Below, piece by piece: positions 1-6,420 of a DNA stretch of 11,138 bases. The notes under the pieces are model-generated. The model made no database searches. It worked only from the letters and a program-made list of their open reading frames with translations, and was not told where the DNA came from. Source of the stretch: JBDRGC01 sp043818215 (GTDB lineage Bacteria > Chloroflexota > Anaerolineae > Anaerolineales > UBA11858); contig JBDRGC010000514.1 in the NCBI GenBank assembly GCA_043818215.1, positions 1 through 11,138 on the forward strand. Reading direction: 5' to 3'. The translations under genes were made by a program, and so were the position numbers. Within the stretch, counting starts at the first letter, position 1. Every line of letters begins with the position of its first letter.

Positions 1-447
1 GCCAAAATCATCATATTAGAACAACGTCTGGCAGAAGTCTCGGTGGCCACCAAGCTCAATATTCCTGTCTCGTCATCAGTTTATTACTGCCAACGGCTGC
101 GTCTTATCAACCAGGAGCCGGTCATGTTGGAGCAATTCTCGATGCCGGTGTATCGTTTTCCTGATTTGGAAAACCATGATCTTGAAAAACGCTCATTTTA
201 CGAGATCGCAGAAACTGAATATGGTATCACCATCCGGCAAGCCCAGCAGAGCCTGGAAGCCGTTTCAGCGACAGAATTCGAGGCCGGGCTGCTGGGAATT
301 GAGCCGGGCGCGCCGTTGATGTTGGAACGTCGCTTGGCCTTCGACCAGGATGAACAGCCGGTAGAGTATGGCAACGACTTGTACCGGGGCGATCATTTTC
401 GCTTTGTCACCGAGGTTGCGCCGCTTGACGCGGGGCGAGAGGCGTGA
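1..447 (+). CDS. GntR/HutC-family transcriptional regulator, C-terminal UTRA domain (5' partial)
   Basis: The reading frame is open to the left edge, so the N-terminal winged-helix DNA-binding domain lies outside the window. The visible 148 residues read as a UTRA ligand-binding domain. Features seen are the segment ending SSVYYCQRLRLINQEPVMLE, the SFYEIAETEYGITIRQAQQS helix-strand region, the GIEPGAPLMLERRLAFDQD strand and a final DLYRGDHFRFV strand, which is the usual end of HutC-type regulators. A GTG at 43 is an internal codon, not the likely start. By family knowledge these proteins bind a small metabolite in the UTRA domain and release or bind operator DNA. Its place at the head of a phosphonate gene set suggests it senses a phosphonate or an intermediate, but that is inference from context. 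Codon use looks like its neighbours. Confidence 0.88.
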   Translation, partial: AKIIILEQRLAEVSVATKLNIPVSSSVYYCQRLRLINQEPVMLEQFSMPVYRFPDLENHDLEKRSFYEIAETEYGITIRQAQQSLEAVSATEFEAGLLGIEPGAPLMLERRLAFDQDEQPVEYGNDLYRGDHFRFVTEVAPLDAGREA

Positions 448-473
448 AGCCCCACCGAATGAATTCGGGGGCT
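448..473 (+). repeat. Hairpin directly after the regulator stop codon
   Basis: The stem pairs AGCCCC (448-453) with GGGGCT (468-473) and CGAAT (456-460) with ATTCG (463-467), leaving a two-base bulge and a two-base loop. No T-run follows, so it is not a classical intrinsic terminator. It may be a dispersed repeat unit or may trim or protect the 3' end of the regulator message. Confidence 0.6.
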
Positions 474-482
474 GATACAGGA

Positions 483-500
483 AACATGCTGAAGCATGTT
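483..500. promoter_or_regulatory. Perfect 8-bp inverted repeat, possible operator or repeat unit
   Basis: AACATGCT (483-490) and AGCATGTT (493-500) form a perfect dyad separated by GA. It lies between the GntR-type regulator and the Nudix gene, where an autoregulatory operator could sit. GntR operators are commonly short dyads, so the position fits. The close spacing and the neighbouring hairpin equally fit a dispersed intergenic repeat, and no promoter could be confidently placed around it. Confidence 0.35.
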
Positions 501-505
501 GAGAT

Positions 506-550
506 ACGTTTCGCGCTTTACGCTCTACGCTCCACGCTCCACCTTCCACG
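506..550 (+). repeat. Heptamer tandem array (ACGCTCC-type)
   Basis: Six consecutive seven-base units run from 506 to 547 and a seventh begins at 548: ACGTTTC, GCGCTTT, ACGCTCT, ACGCTCC, ACGCTCC, ACCTTCC, then ACG. The array ends at the weak ribosome-binding site (GAGG, 550-553) of the Nudix gene. Seven-base periodicity recurs in four other intergenic regions of the window (2439-2500, 2689-2846, 4255-4445, 9543-9577). It resembles the short tandemly repeated repetitive sequences described in filamentous cyanobacteria. Confidence 0.75.
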
Positions 551-565
551 AGGACGTGATCTGCT

Positions 566-1105
566 ATGGCAGAAGAATACTTCGATATAGTCAACGAGAA
601 TAACGAAATCATCGGGCAAGAGTTGAGACGCATCGTCCACCGAACCGGGCTGTGGCACCCGGGCGTGCATGTCTTTCTTTTTACGCCAGATGGCAGGCTC
701 CTGATTCAAAAGCGCAGCCAGACTCGGGACACATTTCCCGGGACGCTGGATTGTTCCGTCTCCGAGCATCTCAAACCGGGCGAATTATATCTGGCAGCCG
801 CGGTTCGCGGTCTGCGGGAAGAGTTGGGGGTTGATGGTATTCCCTTCACCCGTCTGGTTCAATTCAAGATGTACTACGGGCCAAACGATAACGAATTCAG
901 CGAGGTATACGAAGGTGTGTGGGATGACTCCCCCATCACAATTGACCCTCACGAGGTGGACGAGATTGGATTTTACACTATCCCCGAATTGGAAGAAATA
1001 ATGGCGAGGGGAGATCCCCCCATCGCTCCGTGGTTCCTCCAATTGTTTCGCTGGTACATCGGTAAACCAACCGAGATGGAGGCAATTCTATGGGCGCGCC
1101 GGTAG
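566..1105 (+). CDS. Nudix hydrolase, IPP-isomerase-like subfamily, with variant Nudix box
   Basis: The 179-residue protein has the layout of the isopentenyl-diphosphate-isomerase-like Nudix group: FDIVNENNEIIG at the N-terminus, then GLWHPGVHVFLF, then TFPGTLDCSVSEHLKPGE running into the Nudix helix. The Nudix box spans residues 67-89. Against GX5EX7REUXEEXGU, E73, R81, E85, E86 and G88 are present, but the first Gly is Glu (E67) and the first Glu of REUXEE is Gly (G82). The two C-terminal Glu that usually hold the metal remain, so pyrophosphohydrolase activity is plausible but could be altered. The start ATG follows a weak GAGG site 12 bases upstream. Its end overlaps the next gene by 16 bases, which implies coupled translation with pbfA. 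The substrate is unknown; a CoA derivative, nucleotide sugar or nucleotide-linked phosphonate are all possible. Confidence 0.88.
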   Translation: MAEEYFDIVNENNEIIGQELRRIVHRTGLWHPGVHVFLFTPDGRLLIQKRSQTRDTFPGTLDCSVSEHLKPGELYLAAAVRGLREELGVDGIPFTRLVQFKMYYGPNDNEFSEVYEGVWDDSPITIDPHEVDEIGFYTIPELEEIMARGDPPIAPWFLQLFRWYIGKPTEMEAILWARR

Positions 1106-2451
1106 ATTTTTCTGAAGGCGATGTTAATCTTTCGCCGCGCCGCGCGGAGTGGCAGGATGCCAACCTCGACGCTGAAACACGCGCCCTATTGGACGAAGAT
1201 GCGCGCTACTTTTTGCATCAATCGCTTTCCACCCCCTGTCTCAACGCCCTGCGCGCCTACAAAGGCATCTACATCGAAGACCTGCAGGGTCGCCGTTATA
1301 TGGACTTTCACGGCAATAACGTCCATCAAGTCGGTTTTGCCAATCCGGCGGTGATTGCGGCCATCAAAGCCCAACTGGACGAGTTGTCATTTTGCACCCG
1401 ACGATACACCAACCGCGTGGCCGTTGATCTGGCTAAAAAGCTGGCCGAGCTTGCTCCCGGAGATTTGAACAAAGTACTTTTCTGCCCCGGCGGCACTGAA
1501 GCGGTGGGGATCGCTCTCAAGCTGGCGCGGATGGCCACCGGACGGCACAAGACCATCTCGATGTGGGATTCCTTCCACGGCGCTTCGCTGGATGCCATTT
1601 CCGTCGGGGGAGAGGCCCTCTTCCGGCGGGAGATCGGCCCCCTGCTCCCCGGAACCGAGCACGTCCCACCTCCGGACGAGTACCGCTGTTTGTGGGGCAG
1701 ACACAAATGTGAGGGCTGCGATCTGATGTGTGCCAACTATATCGAATATGTGTTGGAAAAAGAAGGCGACATCGCCGCGGTGATCGCCGAGCCGGTCCGC
1801 AGCACGCCGTATATTCCCAGGCCCGAATACTGGCAGGCTGTCCGGCGCGCCTGTGACCGTCACGGCGCGCTGCTCATCTTCGACGAGATTCCCCACGCTC
1901 TGGGGCGCACCGGGAAGATGTTCACCTGCGAGAACTTTGGGGTGGTGCCCGACATTTTGGTGATCGGCAAGGGGCTGGGGGGTGGAGTCTTCCCCCTGGC
2001 AGCACTCATCGCCCGACAAGGCCTGGACGTGGCTGCCGACCGCGCTCTGGGCCACTACACTCACGAGAAAAGCCCGGTCGCCTGCGCGGCTGCGCTGGCA
2101 ACCATCCAATACATCGAAGACCACAACTTGGCGGAGCACGCCCGCGAATTGGGCCGCTACGCCCTGGAGCGCATGAAGGCGATGATGGCAGATCACCCTC
2201 TCATCGGCGATGTGCGCGGATTGGGACTGCTGATGGGCATGGAACTTGTCCGGGATCGCACTACCCGTGAGCGGGCAACTGACGAGGCCGAAGCGGTCAT
2301 GTACCACGCCTTGAGCAAGGGTCTGAGTTTCAAGACGACTATGGGCAATATTTTGACACTTACGCCACCGCTGACGATCACAGGTGAGGAAATGGACCGG
2401 GCATTGACAATACTTGATGTGAGTCTGGTCGAAGTAGAACGTGAAACGTGA
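1090..2451 (+). CDS. pbfA: Class III PLP enzyme, probable (R)-1-hydroxy-2-aminoethylphosphonate ammonia-lyase
   Basis: This 453-residue fold-type I PLP enzyme shows the class III signature. It has the PLP phosphate-binding segment GGTEAVGIALK (134-144), the ring-stacking region with F162-H163-G164, the DE pair that holds the pyridine nitrogen (D265-E266), and the PLP lysine K294 in IGKGLGGG. The N-terminus DVNLSPRRAEWQ, FLHQSLSTPCL, GHYTHEKSP and GLSFKTTMGNILTLTPPLT match my recollection of the PbfA group, which eliminates ammonia from (R)-1-hydroxy-2-aminoethylphosphonate to give phosphonoacetaldehyde. PbfA genes usually lie next to phnW, as here. GGAGG at 1078-1082 lies 7 bases before the ATG, and the gene overlaps the Nudix stop. 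Cysteines at 200, 207, 210 and 214 cluster in an insert after PDEYRC. The last codons (ERET, stop) fall inside a heptamer repeat. A true omega-transaminase such as taurine-pyruvate transaminase is the main alternative. Confidence 0.85.
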   Translation: MGAPVDFSEGDVNLSPRRAEWQDANLDAETRALLDEDARYFLHQSLSTPCLNALRAYKGIYIEDLQGRRYMDFHGNNVHQVGFANPAVIAAIKAQLDELSFCTRRYTNRVAVDLAKKLAELAPGDLNKVLFCPGGTEAVGIALKLARMATGRHKTISMWDSFHGASLDAISVGGEALFRREIGPLLPGTEHVPPPDEYRCLWGRHKCEGCDLMCANYIEYVLEKEGDIAAVIAEPVRSTPYIPRPEYWQAVRRACDRHGALLIFDEIPHALGRTGKMFTCENFGVVPDILVIGKGLGGGVFPLAALIARQGLDVAADRALGHYTHEKSPVACAAALATIQYIEDHNLAEHARELGRYALERMKAMMADHPLIGDVRGLGLLMGMELVRDRTTRERATDEAEAVMYHALSKGLSFKTTMGNILTLTPPLTITGEEMDRALTILDVSLVEVERET

Positions 2452-2500
2452 GGCGTAAGAAGTGAAACGTGCGAAGACCTTTTACGCACCACGCATTACG
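2439..2500. repeat. Heptamer array with inverted half, overlapping the pbfA stop codon
   Basis: Five units in CGTGAAA phase run from 2439: ACGTGAA, ACGTGAG, GCGTAAG, AAGTGAA, ACGTGCG. After six bases, three units follow in inverted sense (TTTTACG, CACCACG, CATTACG; 2480-2500). The transcript could fold back on itself here. The array encodes the last residues and the stop codon of pbfA. Confidence 0.75.
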
Positions 2501-2688
2501 ATTATTCCGCTCAACGGAGAGTTCTGTATAAAAGTTTTTCGCCGGCAACACTACAACGAATTTGGAATAAAACGAATTTGTGCCCCGAACCAGTGCATTG
2601 GCCCTGTTTTAGAGGACTAAATGATACGGGAGTGTTTCAAAGGGTGCATTCCCATTTTGTGACATTTAGCTAAAACAAGCCATGAAAT

Positions 2689-2846
2689 TGTAAATGGTAA
2701 ATTGTAAGTGGTGAATGGTAAATGAAATGGCGCGTTGGAAACTTAATTTAGGAATTCAAAGCGCTGACGGTCGGGCGTTTGGCCACAATGAGACCAAAAT
2801 CGGTCCAAAAGCATTTACAATTTACCATTCACCATTCACCATTTAC
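2689..2846. repeat. Inverted pair of five-unit heptamer arrays (GGTAAAT-type)
   Basis: The left array (2689-2723) reads TGTAAAT, GGTAAAT, TGTAAGT, GGTGAAT, GGTAAAT. The right array (2812-2846) reads CATTTAC, AATTTAC, CATTCAC, CATTCAC, CATTTAC. Each is exactly 35 bases and they are in opposite orientation around an 88-base spacer, so they could form a long imperfect stem inside the larger palindrome. Confidence 0.8.
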
Positions 2847-2938
2847 AATTCTCCCGGTGATATGGGATTGCATTCCGTTACTCCAACCACCGTCACATTT
2901 TGGGTTTGCACCCGTTTCAAACGAGTTGCGAAGTTCCG

Positions 2939-2975
2939 TAAATTGAGGGGGGGGGGAATCCCCTCCAATTTCTGG
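2939..2975. repeat. Hairpin with a run of ten G
   Basis: AAATTGAGGGG pairs with CCCCTCC-AATTT (one extra C) across the loop. The left arm holds an uninterrupted run of ten G (2947-2956). The G-run is prone to slippage and to assembly error. It lies in the right part of the 597-bp element and codes for nothing recognisable. Confidence 0.6.
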
Positions 2976-3127
2976 GTTCTCTTCAACTGAAATGAAACGC
3001 ACCCAAATTACACAATGAGTGAGAAAATATCTTGCCAAAGGCCATGCCTTGTTCTACAGACTCAAATTCGTTCCTTTCTCCATTCGTTGTAGTGTTTTAT
3101 GCAGAACTCTCCTTAACGAGGTAACCC

Positions 3128-4258
3128 ATGAAAACTAAATCTAAAATCCCAACCTGGAAAGACAAAATCCTTTTCACCCCCGGTCCGCTGACCACCAGCC
3201 GGACGGTCAAGCAGGCCCTGTTGCGCGACCTGGGTTCGCGCGATTTCGAGTTCATCAATATCGTGGCAGACATTCGCCAGCGATTGTTGGAGGCCGGCGG
3301 CGTCGCGGATAGCGGATACGAGGCCATTATCATGCAGGGCAGCGGTACTTTCAGCCTAGAGTCCGTCATCTCGTCTACGATTCCTCCCGGTGGCAAATTG
3401 TTGGTCATCATCAACGGGGCCTACGGGCGGCGCATCGCCCAAATCGCCAGGGTGTACCACATCGAGGTCGTGTCGCTGACCTATCCCGAAAACTGCCCCC
3501 CCGATTTAGCGGATATCGAAGCTGCCCTGGAAGCCGATCAGGCCATCACCAGCGTGGCGGTGATCCACTGCGAAACCACAACCGGCATCATCAATCCCAT
3601 CAAAGAAATTGGCGAGATCGTCAAGCGGTTTGACAAAGATTATTTTGTGGACGCCATGAGCAGTTTCGGGGCTGTTCCCTTCAATTTAGCCGAATGTGGA
3701 ATCGACTATATGGTCTCTTCGGCCAACAAATGTATCGAAGGCATTCCTGGCTTTGGCATCATTCTGGCGAGGCGGGATACGCTTTTGAAAACTAGTGGCT
3801 ATGCGCATACCTTTAGCTTGAATCTGTTAGACCAATTGCTGCGCTTCGATAAAGACGGTCAATTCCGGTTTACGCCGCCCACCCATTCCTTGCTCGCCTA
3901 CCACCAAGCTCTGCTCGAATTGGAAGCGGAGGGCGGCGTCGAGGGCCGCGCGGCTCGTTACCGGATCAATTACGAGATACTGATCGCAGGGATGCGAGCA
4001 ATGGGGTTCACCGAATATTTGAAACCCGAAGACCAGGGATATATCATCACCTCGTTTCCTTTCCCCGACCACCCCAACTTCGATTTCGAAGAGTTCTACC
4101 AGGCATTGAACGAGAAGGACTACGTGATCTACCCGGGTAAAGTCAGCCAGGCCGATTGTTTCCGCATCGGCAGCATCGGGCGTATTTTCCCGGCTGATAT
4201 GCACGCTTTGCTGGCAGCCATCCGGGAAACGCTGGTCGAGATGGAAATAGAGTTGTGA
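3128..4258 (+). CDS. phnW: 2-aminoethylphosphonate--pyruvate transaminase
   Basis: PhnW moves the amino group of 2-aminoethylphosphonate to pyruvate, giving phosphonoacetaldehyde and alanine in the cytoplasm. The 376-residue length and the sequence fit the family closely. It has the N-terminal LFTPGPLTTSRTVKQALLRD, the substrate-loop segment QGSGTFSLESV, IHCETTTGIINPI, the PLP-ring Asp in FVDAMSSFGAVP (D175), the PLP lysine K201 in SSANKCIEGIPGFG, RFTPPTHSLLA, and the C-terminal VIYPGKVSQADCFRIGSIG. All the usual active-site blocks appear intact. A GAGGT ribosome-binding site (3118-3122) sits 5 bases before the ATG, just outside the right end of the 597-bp repeat element, so the promoter, if separate, must lie within that element. 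The stop codon lies inside a CGTGAAA heptamer repeat. Neighbours pbfA and the SauS-like dehydrogenase bracket its product. Confidence 0.96.
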   Translation: MKTKSKIPTWKDKILFTPGPLTTSRTVKQALLRDLGSRDFEFINIVADIRQRLLEAGGVADSGYEAIIMQGSGTFSLESVISSTIPPGGKLLVIINGAYGRRIAQIARVYHIEVVSLTYPENCPPDLADIEAALEADQAITSVAVIHCETTTGIINPIKEIGEIVKRFDKDYFVDAMSSFGAVPFNLAECGIDYMVSSANKCIEGIPGFGIILARRDTLLKTSGYAHTFSLNLLDQLLRFDKDGQFRFTPPTHSLLAYHQALLELEAEGGVEGRAARYRINYEILIAGMRAMGFTEYLKPEDQGYIITSFPFPDHPNFDFEEFYQALNEKDYVIYPGKVSQADCFRIGSIGRIFPADMHALLAAIRETLVEMEIEL

Positions 4259-4445
4259 AACGTGAAACGGGAACCACTAATTGTCATTGCGAGGAACGCT
4301 CTTTGTGACGAAGCAATCTCATACTTGGCTAGCAGGAGATTGCTCACCTGCACTGCACCAAACGCAGTGCGATGCAAGTGTCAGCGGTAAAGCTGCTTCG
4401 CAATGACAGTTTTTGGGATGACGCATCACGTTTTCACGTTTCACG
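4255..4445. repeat. Heptamer repeats flanking in inverted orientation, 4255-4268 and 4429-4445
   Basis: Two GTGAAAC units (4255-4268) start at the phnW stop codon. CGTTTTCACGTTTCACG (4429-4445) lies in inverted orientation at the other end, near the ribosome-binding site of the first citrate-synthase-like gene. Together they flank a separate 127-bp hairpin element, giving a nested structure across most of the 232-base gap. Confidence 0.65.
4282..4408. repeat. 127-bp dispersed hairpin element (TGTCATTGC type)
   Basis: The ends are a perfect 11-bp inverted repeat, TGTCATTGCGA (4282-4292) and TCGCAATGACA (4398-4408). An inner 9-bp pair is AGCAATCTC (4312-4320) with GAGATTGCT (4336-4344). This end sequence is familiar from dispersed intergenic repeats in many bacteria. 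A second copy-like element of the same length lies at 6494-6620. Confidence 0.8.
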
Positions 4446-4490
4446 CCCTGCAGAGTTCAAAGTACAAAAGAAAAGAAGGAGATCAGAATT

Positions 4491-5387
4491 ATGGAAAGAG
4501 ATCCACTGTTCGAAAGAAAAACAGCAATCGCATACAAAACGGAAGAAAAGACCGTCTTGAGAGGCTATGATTTAAGTGAACTGGCCGAAGAGGGTTATTC
4601 TTTTTACGATACGATGTTCATCCTGTTTCAAGGCAGGATACCCTCTCCCCCAGAAGAAAAGATGCTGAAGTACGAGATGGGCGAGTTCATGGAACATTCC
4701 ATGTCGCCGTCGGCGGCTTCGGCCATTTCTGTGATCGCGGGCAGACCCAATTTACCTGTTGCGGTAGCAGCATCCATCATGACCTTCGGTGGCGTCCACG
4801 GTCCCGGGGCTGCTCACGGGTATATGATGAACAAATATCTGGAGGAGGGATGGGAAGAAGGTAAGACGCCTGAAGAGATGGGCAAAATCCTGGTGGACGA
4901 TTACATGGACGCCGGAGATAAAGTCATGGGGATGGGCCAGCCTCAGCACAGCGATGGCGACCCACGCGCCGAACCGACTCATCTCAAACAGGAGGAGTTG
5001 GAAATCGACGGTGTCTACCTCGAACTCCAGAGGTCTGTCGAAAAGCATTTCCACGAACGGCGCGCCAGGGAAGGACGCCCCTACGTGGGCGTGAACGTCG
5101 TCGGAGCGGGCAACACGGCCCTCATGGACATCGGATTTTCGCCCAATGCCGGATGGTGCATCGGGAGCGTCAGCCGCGGCTATAGTTGCGCAGCCCACGC
5201 CCTCTACAATATGAAGAAGGGGCGCGCCTGGGCAGCCTCCCGGAACGAGCCGATGGTACAGATGTTAGACCTCTCGATGATCAAGTACATCGGCCCCGAT
5301 GACCGGAAAGTGCCCAGCCAGGATGAACGCCAGGAATATGCCAAAAAGCAAAAGGAATCAGGAGAATATAAGAAATGGGTGATCTAA
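4491..5387 (+). CDS. Citrate-synthase/citryl-CoA-lyase-fold protein, subunit A
   Basis: The 298-residue protein resembles the short citryl-CoA-lyase-like branch of the citrate synthase superfamily: RGYDLSELAEEGYSFYDTMFIL near the N-terminus, SMSPSAASAIS, then FGGVHGPGAAHG with the first catalytic-type His at H103. By eye alignment the second catalytic His (GFGHP in relatives) is Gln (Q150 in MGMGQPQHSDGDPR; a His occurs at 153), and the catalytic Asp of NVDG is Val (V204 in NVVG). The Arg and the AH motif (R229, H236) remain. Classical citrate-synthase chemistry by the family triad is therefore unlikely. AAGGAG (4476-4481) lies 9 bases before the ATG. The gene overlaps the next by 13 bases, which argues for a heteromeric pair. 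From context it may act on phosphonoacetyl-CoA; that is inference. Confidence 0.82.
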   Translation: MERDPLFERKTAIAYKTEEKTVLRGYDLSELAEEGYSFYDTMFILFQGRIPSPPEEKMLKYEMGEFMEHSMSPSAASAISVIAGRPNLPVAVAASIMTFGGVHGPGAAHGYMMNKYLEEGWEEGKTPEEMGKILVDDYMDAGDKVMGMGQPQHSDGDPRAEPTHLKQEELEIDGVYLELQRSVEKHFHERRAREGRPYVGVNVVGAGNTALMDIGFSPNAGWCIGSVSRGYSCAAHALYNMKKGRAWAASRNEPMVQMLDLSMIKYIGPDDRKVPSQDERQEYAKKQKESGEYKKWVI

Positions 5388-6397
5388 AAACGAAAAAAGT
5401 CGTCGGCAACCTGGGTGATCCCAAACTGCCATACGAGTATTCGACCAGACCGTATGGCACAGTGCCCAAAGACACAACTCGTCCACACTTCCAGTGGCTG
5501 TCGGAGGTAGCCTACAAAAATAAGCACCGCATCGTGGCCCGAGGATACGACACGACAGAGTTGATGGAAGCGGGCTATGGGCTTGTGGATATGCAGTTCG
5601 TTGACTTCCAATCCAGGATTCCTCTGGTCGAAGAAGAAAAGATGTTGAACTATGTCATGATCATGGCCCTGGAAGATGGGCTATCTATGCCGGCCATGAT
5701 TGCCCGCACTGTCGCCCGCTCGAAGACCTTTCTTACCCAGGCGTGTGGCGCTTCCATTCTGGCCTTCGGGCATGCTTACGGCGCTTACTCAGCGTTTGGA
5801 AATATGCTGATCGATGCCCTGGACGAAGTGGAGCAAGATGGAAGGCCGGCGGAAGAGGTTGCCATGGAATTTGCTCAAGAGCATTCAGGCGATCCGGCCC
5901 TGGGTGTCTCTGACCTGATGCTCGAAGACCCGGCTGCCAAGCGCATGTTTGCCAGGGCTGAGAAACTCGGCGTGGCGGGTAAGCATATTGCTTTCACCAA
6001 AGAAATCGTCAAAGCAGCCCAGCAGATCAGTGACAGCCCCGTAGACTTGGACATGCTCGGCGCGATCGGCGCTACGATGATGGACCTGGGCTTCACGCCC
6101 GAAGCAACCTGGGTCATCCTGGCCATTACGCGCTCATTTGGGGCCGGTGCTCACTATATCGAAGAGGTCGAGCGGGAAGGTATGACGGCTTTGGGGCAGG
6201 AACTCACCCCCAAGGAATTCTACGATGGGCCAGAAGACCGGCCCGTTCCCCCGTTGGAAGATAGGGTCAAAAATGCCAAGACTGCGCAAACCTTTGACCT
6301 CGAGGCGTGGAAGCAGGCTTTCGAAGAACGAAAGAAACTCCACGGTAGCGGGTTTGCCATCGTCGAAGAAGTTGAAGACCCCAGTGAGAAAACGTAA
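5375..6397 (+). CDS. Citrate-synthase/citryl-CoA-lyase-fold protein, subunit B
   Basis: This 340-residue paralogue of the preceding protein keeps the fold landmarks (RIVARGYDTTELMEAGYG, EDGLSMPAMIARTVA, MMDLGFTPEATW, ITRSFGAGAHYIEE) but has lost the whole catalytic triad by eye alignment. The first His becomes Tyr (Y135 in FGHAYGAY, with a His two residues earlier), the second becomes Asp (D180), and the Asp becomes Leu (L228 in DMLG). It has an extra N-terminal tail of about 45 residues and a C-terminal extension rich in charged residues. CAGGAG (5359-5364) inside the end of the upstream gene lies 10 bases before the ATG, so translation is coupled. It is probably the partner of subunit A in an alpha/beta enzyme, either structural or contributing new catalytic residues. 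I know no named family for this pair. Confidence 0.8.
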   Translation: MGDLKTKKVVGNLGDPKLPYEYSTRPYGTVPKDTTRPHFQWLSEVAYKNKHRIVARGYDTTELMEAGYGLVDMQFVDFQSRIPLVEEEKMLNYVMIMALEDGLSMPAMIARTVARSKTFLTQACGASILAFGHAYGAYSAFGNMLIDALDEVEQDGRPAEEVAMEFAQEHSGDPALGVSDLMLEDPAAKRMFARAEKLGVAGKHIAFTKEIVKAAQQISDSPVDLDMLGAIGATMMDLGFTPEATWVILAITRSFGAGAHYIEEVEREGMTALGQELTPKEFYDGPEDRPVPPLEDRVKNAKTAQTFDLEAWKQAFEERKKLHGSGFAIVEEVEDPSEKT

Positions 6398-6420
6398 CCC
6401 AGGAAAAAGTAATCAAGTTC

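Larger units (their letters stand above)
2516..3112. mobile_element. 597-bp nested inverted-repeat element (MITE-like) between pbfA and phnW
   Basis: The gene-free gap 2452-3127 is mostly one imperfect palindrome. Outer arms match in three perfect blocks: GGAGAGTTCTG (2516-2526) with 3102-3112, AACACTACAACGAAT (2547-2561) with 3082-3096, and AACGAATTTG (2571-2580) with 3063-3072. An inner pair, 2634-2663 against 2892-2922, shares GTCACA, GGG and TGCACCC blocks in inverted sense. A further inner pair is the heptamer array at 2689-2723 and 2812-2846. No open reading frame in it resembles a transposase. Structure and size suggest a non-autonomous element or a remnant. No target-site duplication was clear at the ends. 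Confidence 0.6.

Noticed and set aside
1387..2307. 306-codon open frame on the - strand inside pbfA
   Set aside because: It is a shadow of a GC-rich class III aminotransferase gene with clear family motifs on the + strand.
1090..2451. Taurine-pyruvate transaminase (sulfonate route) as the function of the class III enzyme
   Set aside because: The distinctive N- and C-terminal blocks fit PbfA better and a clear phnW follows; kept only as an alternative.
2689..2846. Possible CRISPR array
   Set aside because: The units are seven bases with no spacers and the two halves are inverted, which does not fit repeat-spacer architecture.
2715..2990. 91-codon open frame between pbfA and phnW
   Set aside because: It consists of heptamer repeats and palindrome arms, with a poly-G tract and no ribosome-binding site worth noting.
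4491..6397. One citrate synthase gene split by a frameshift
   Set aside because: Both products carry their own full set of fold landmarks (RGYD, LGF and AH motifs), so they are paralogues, not halves.
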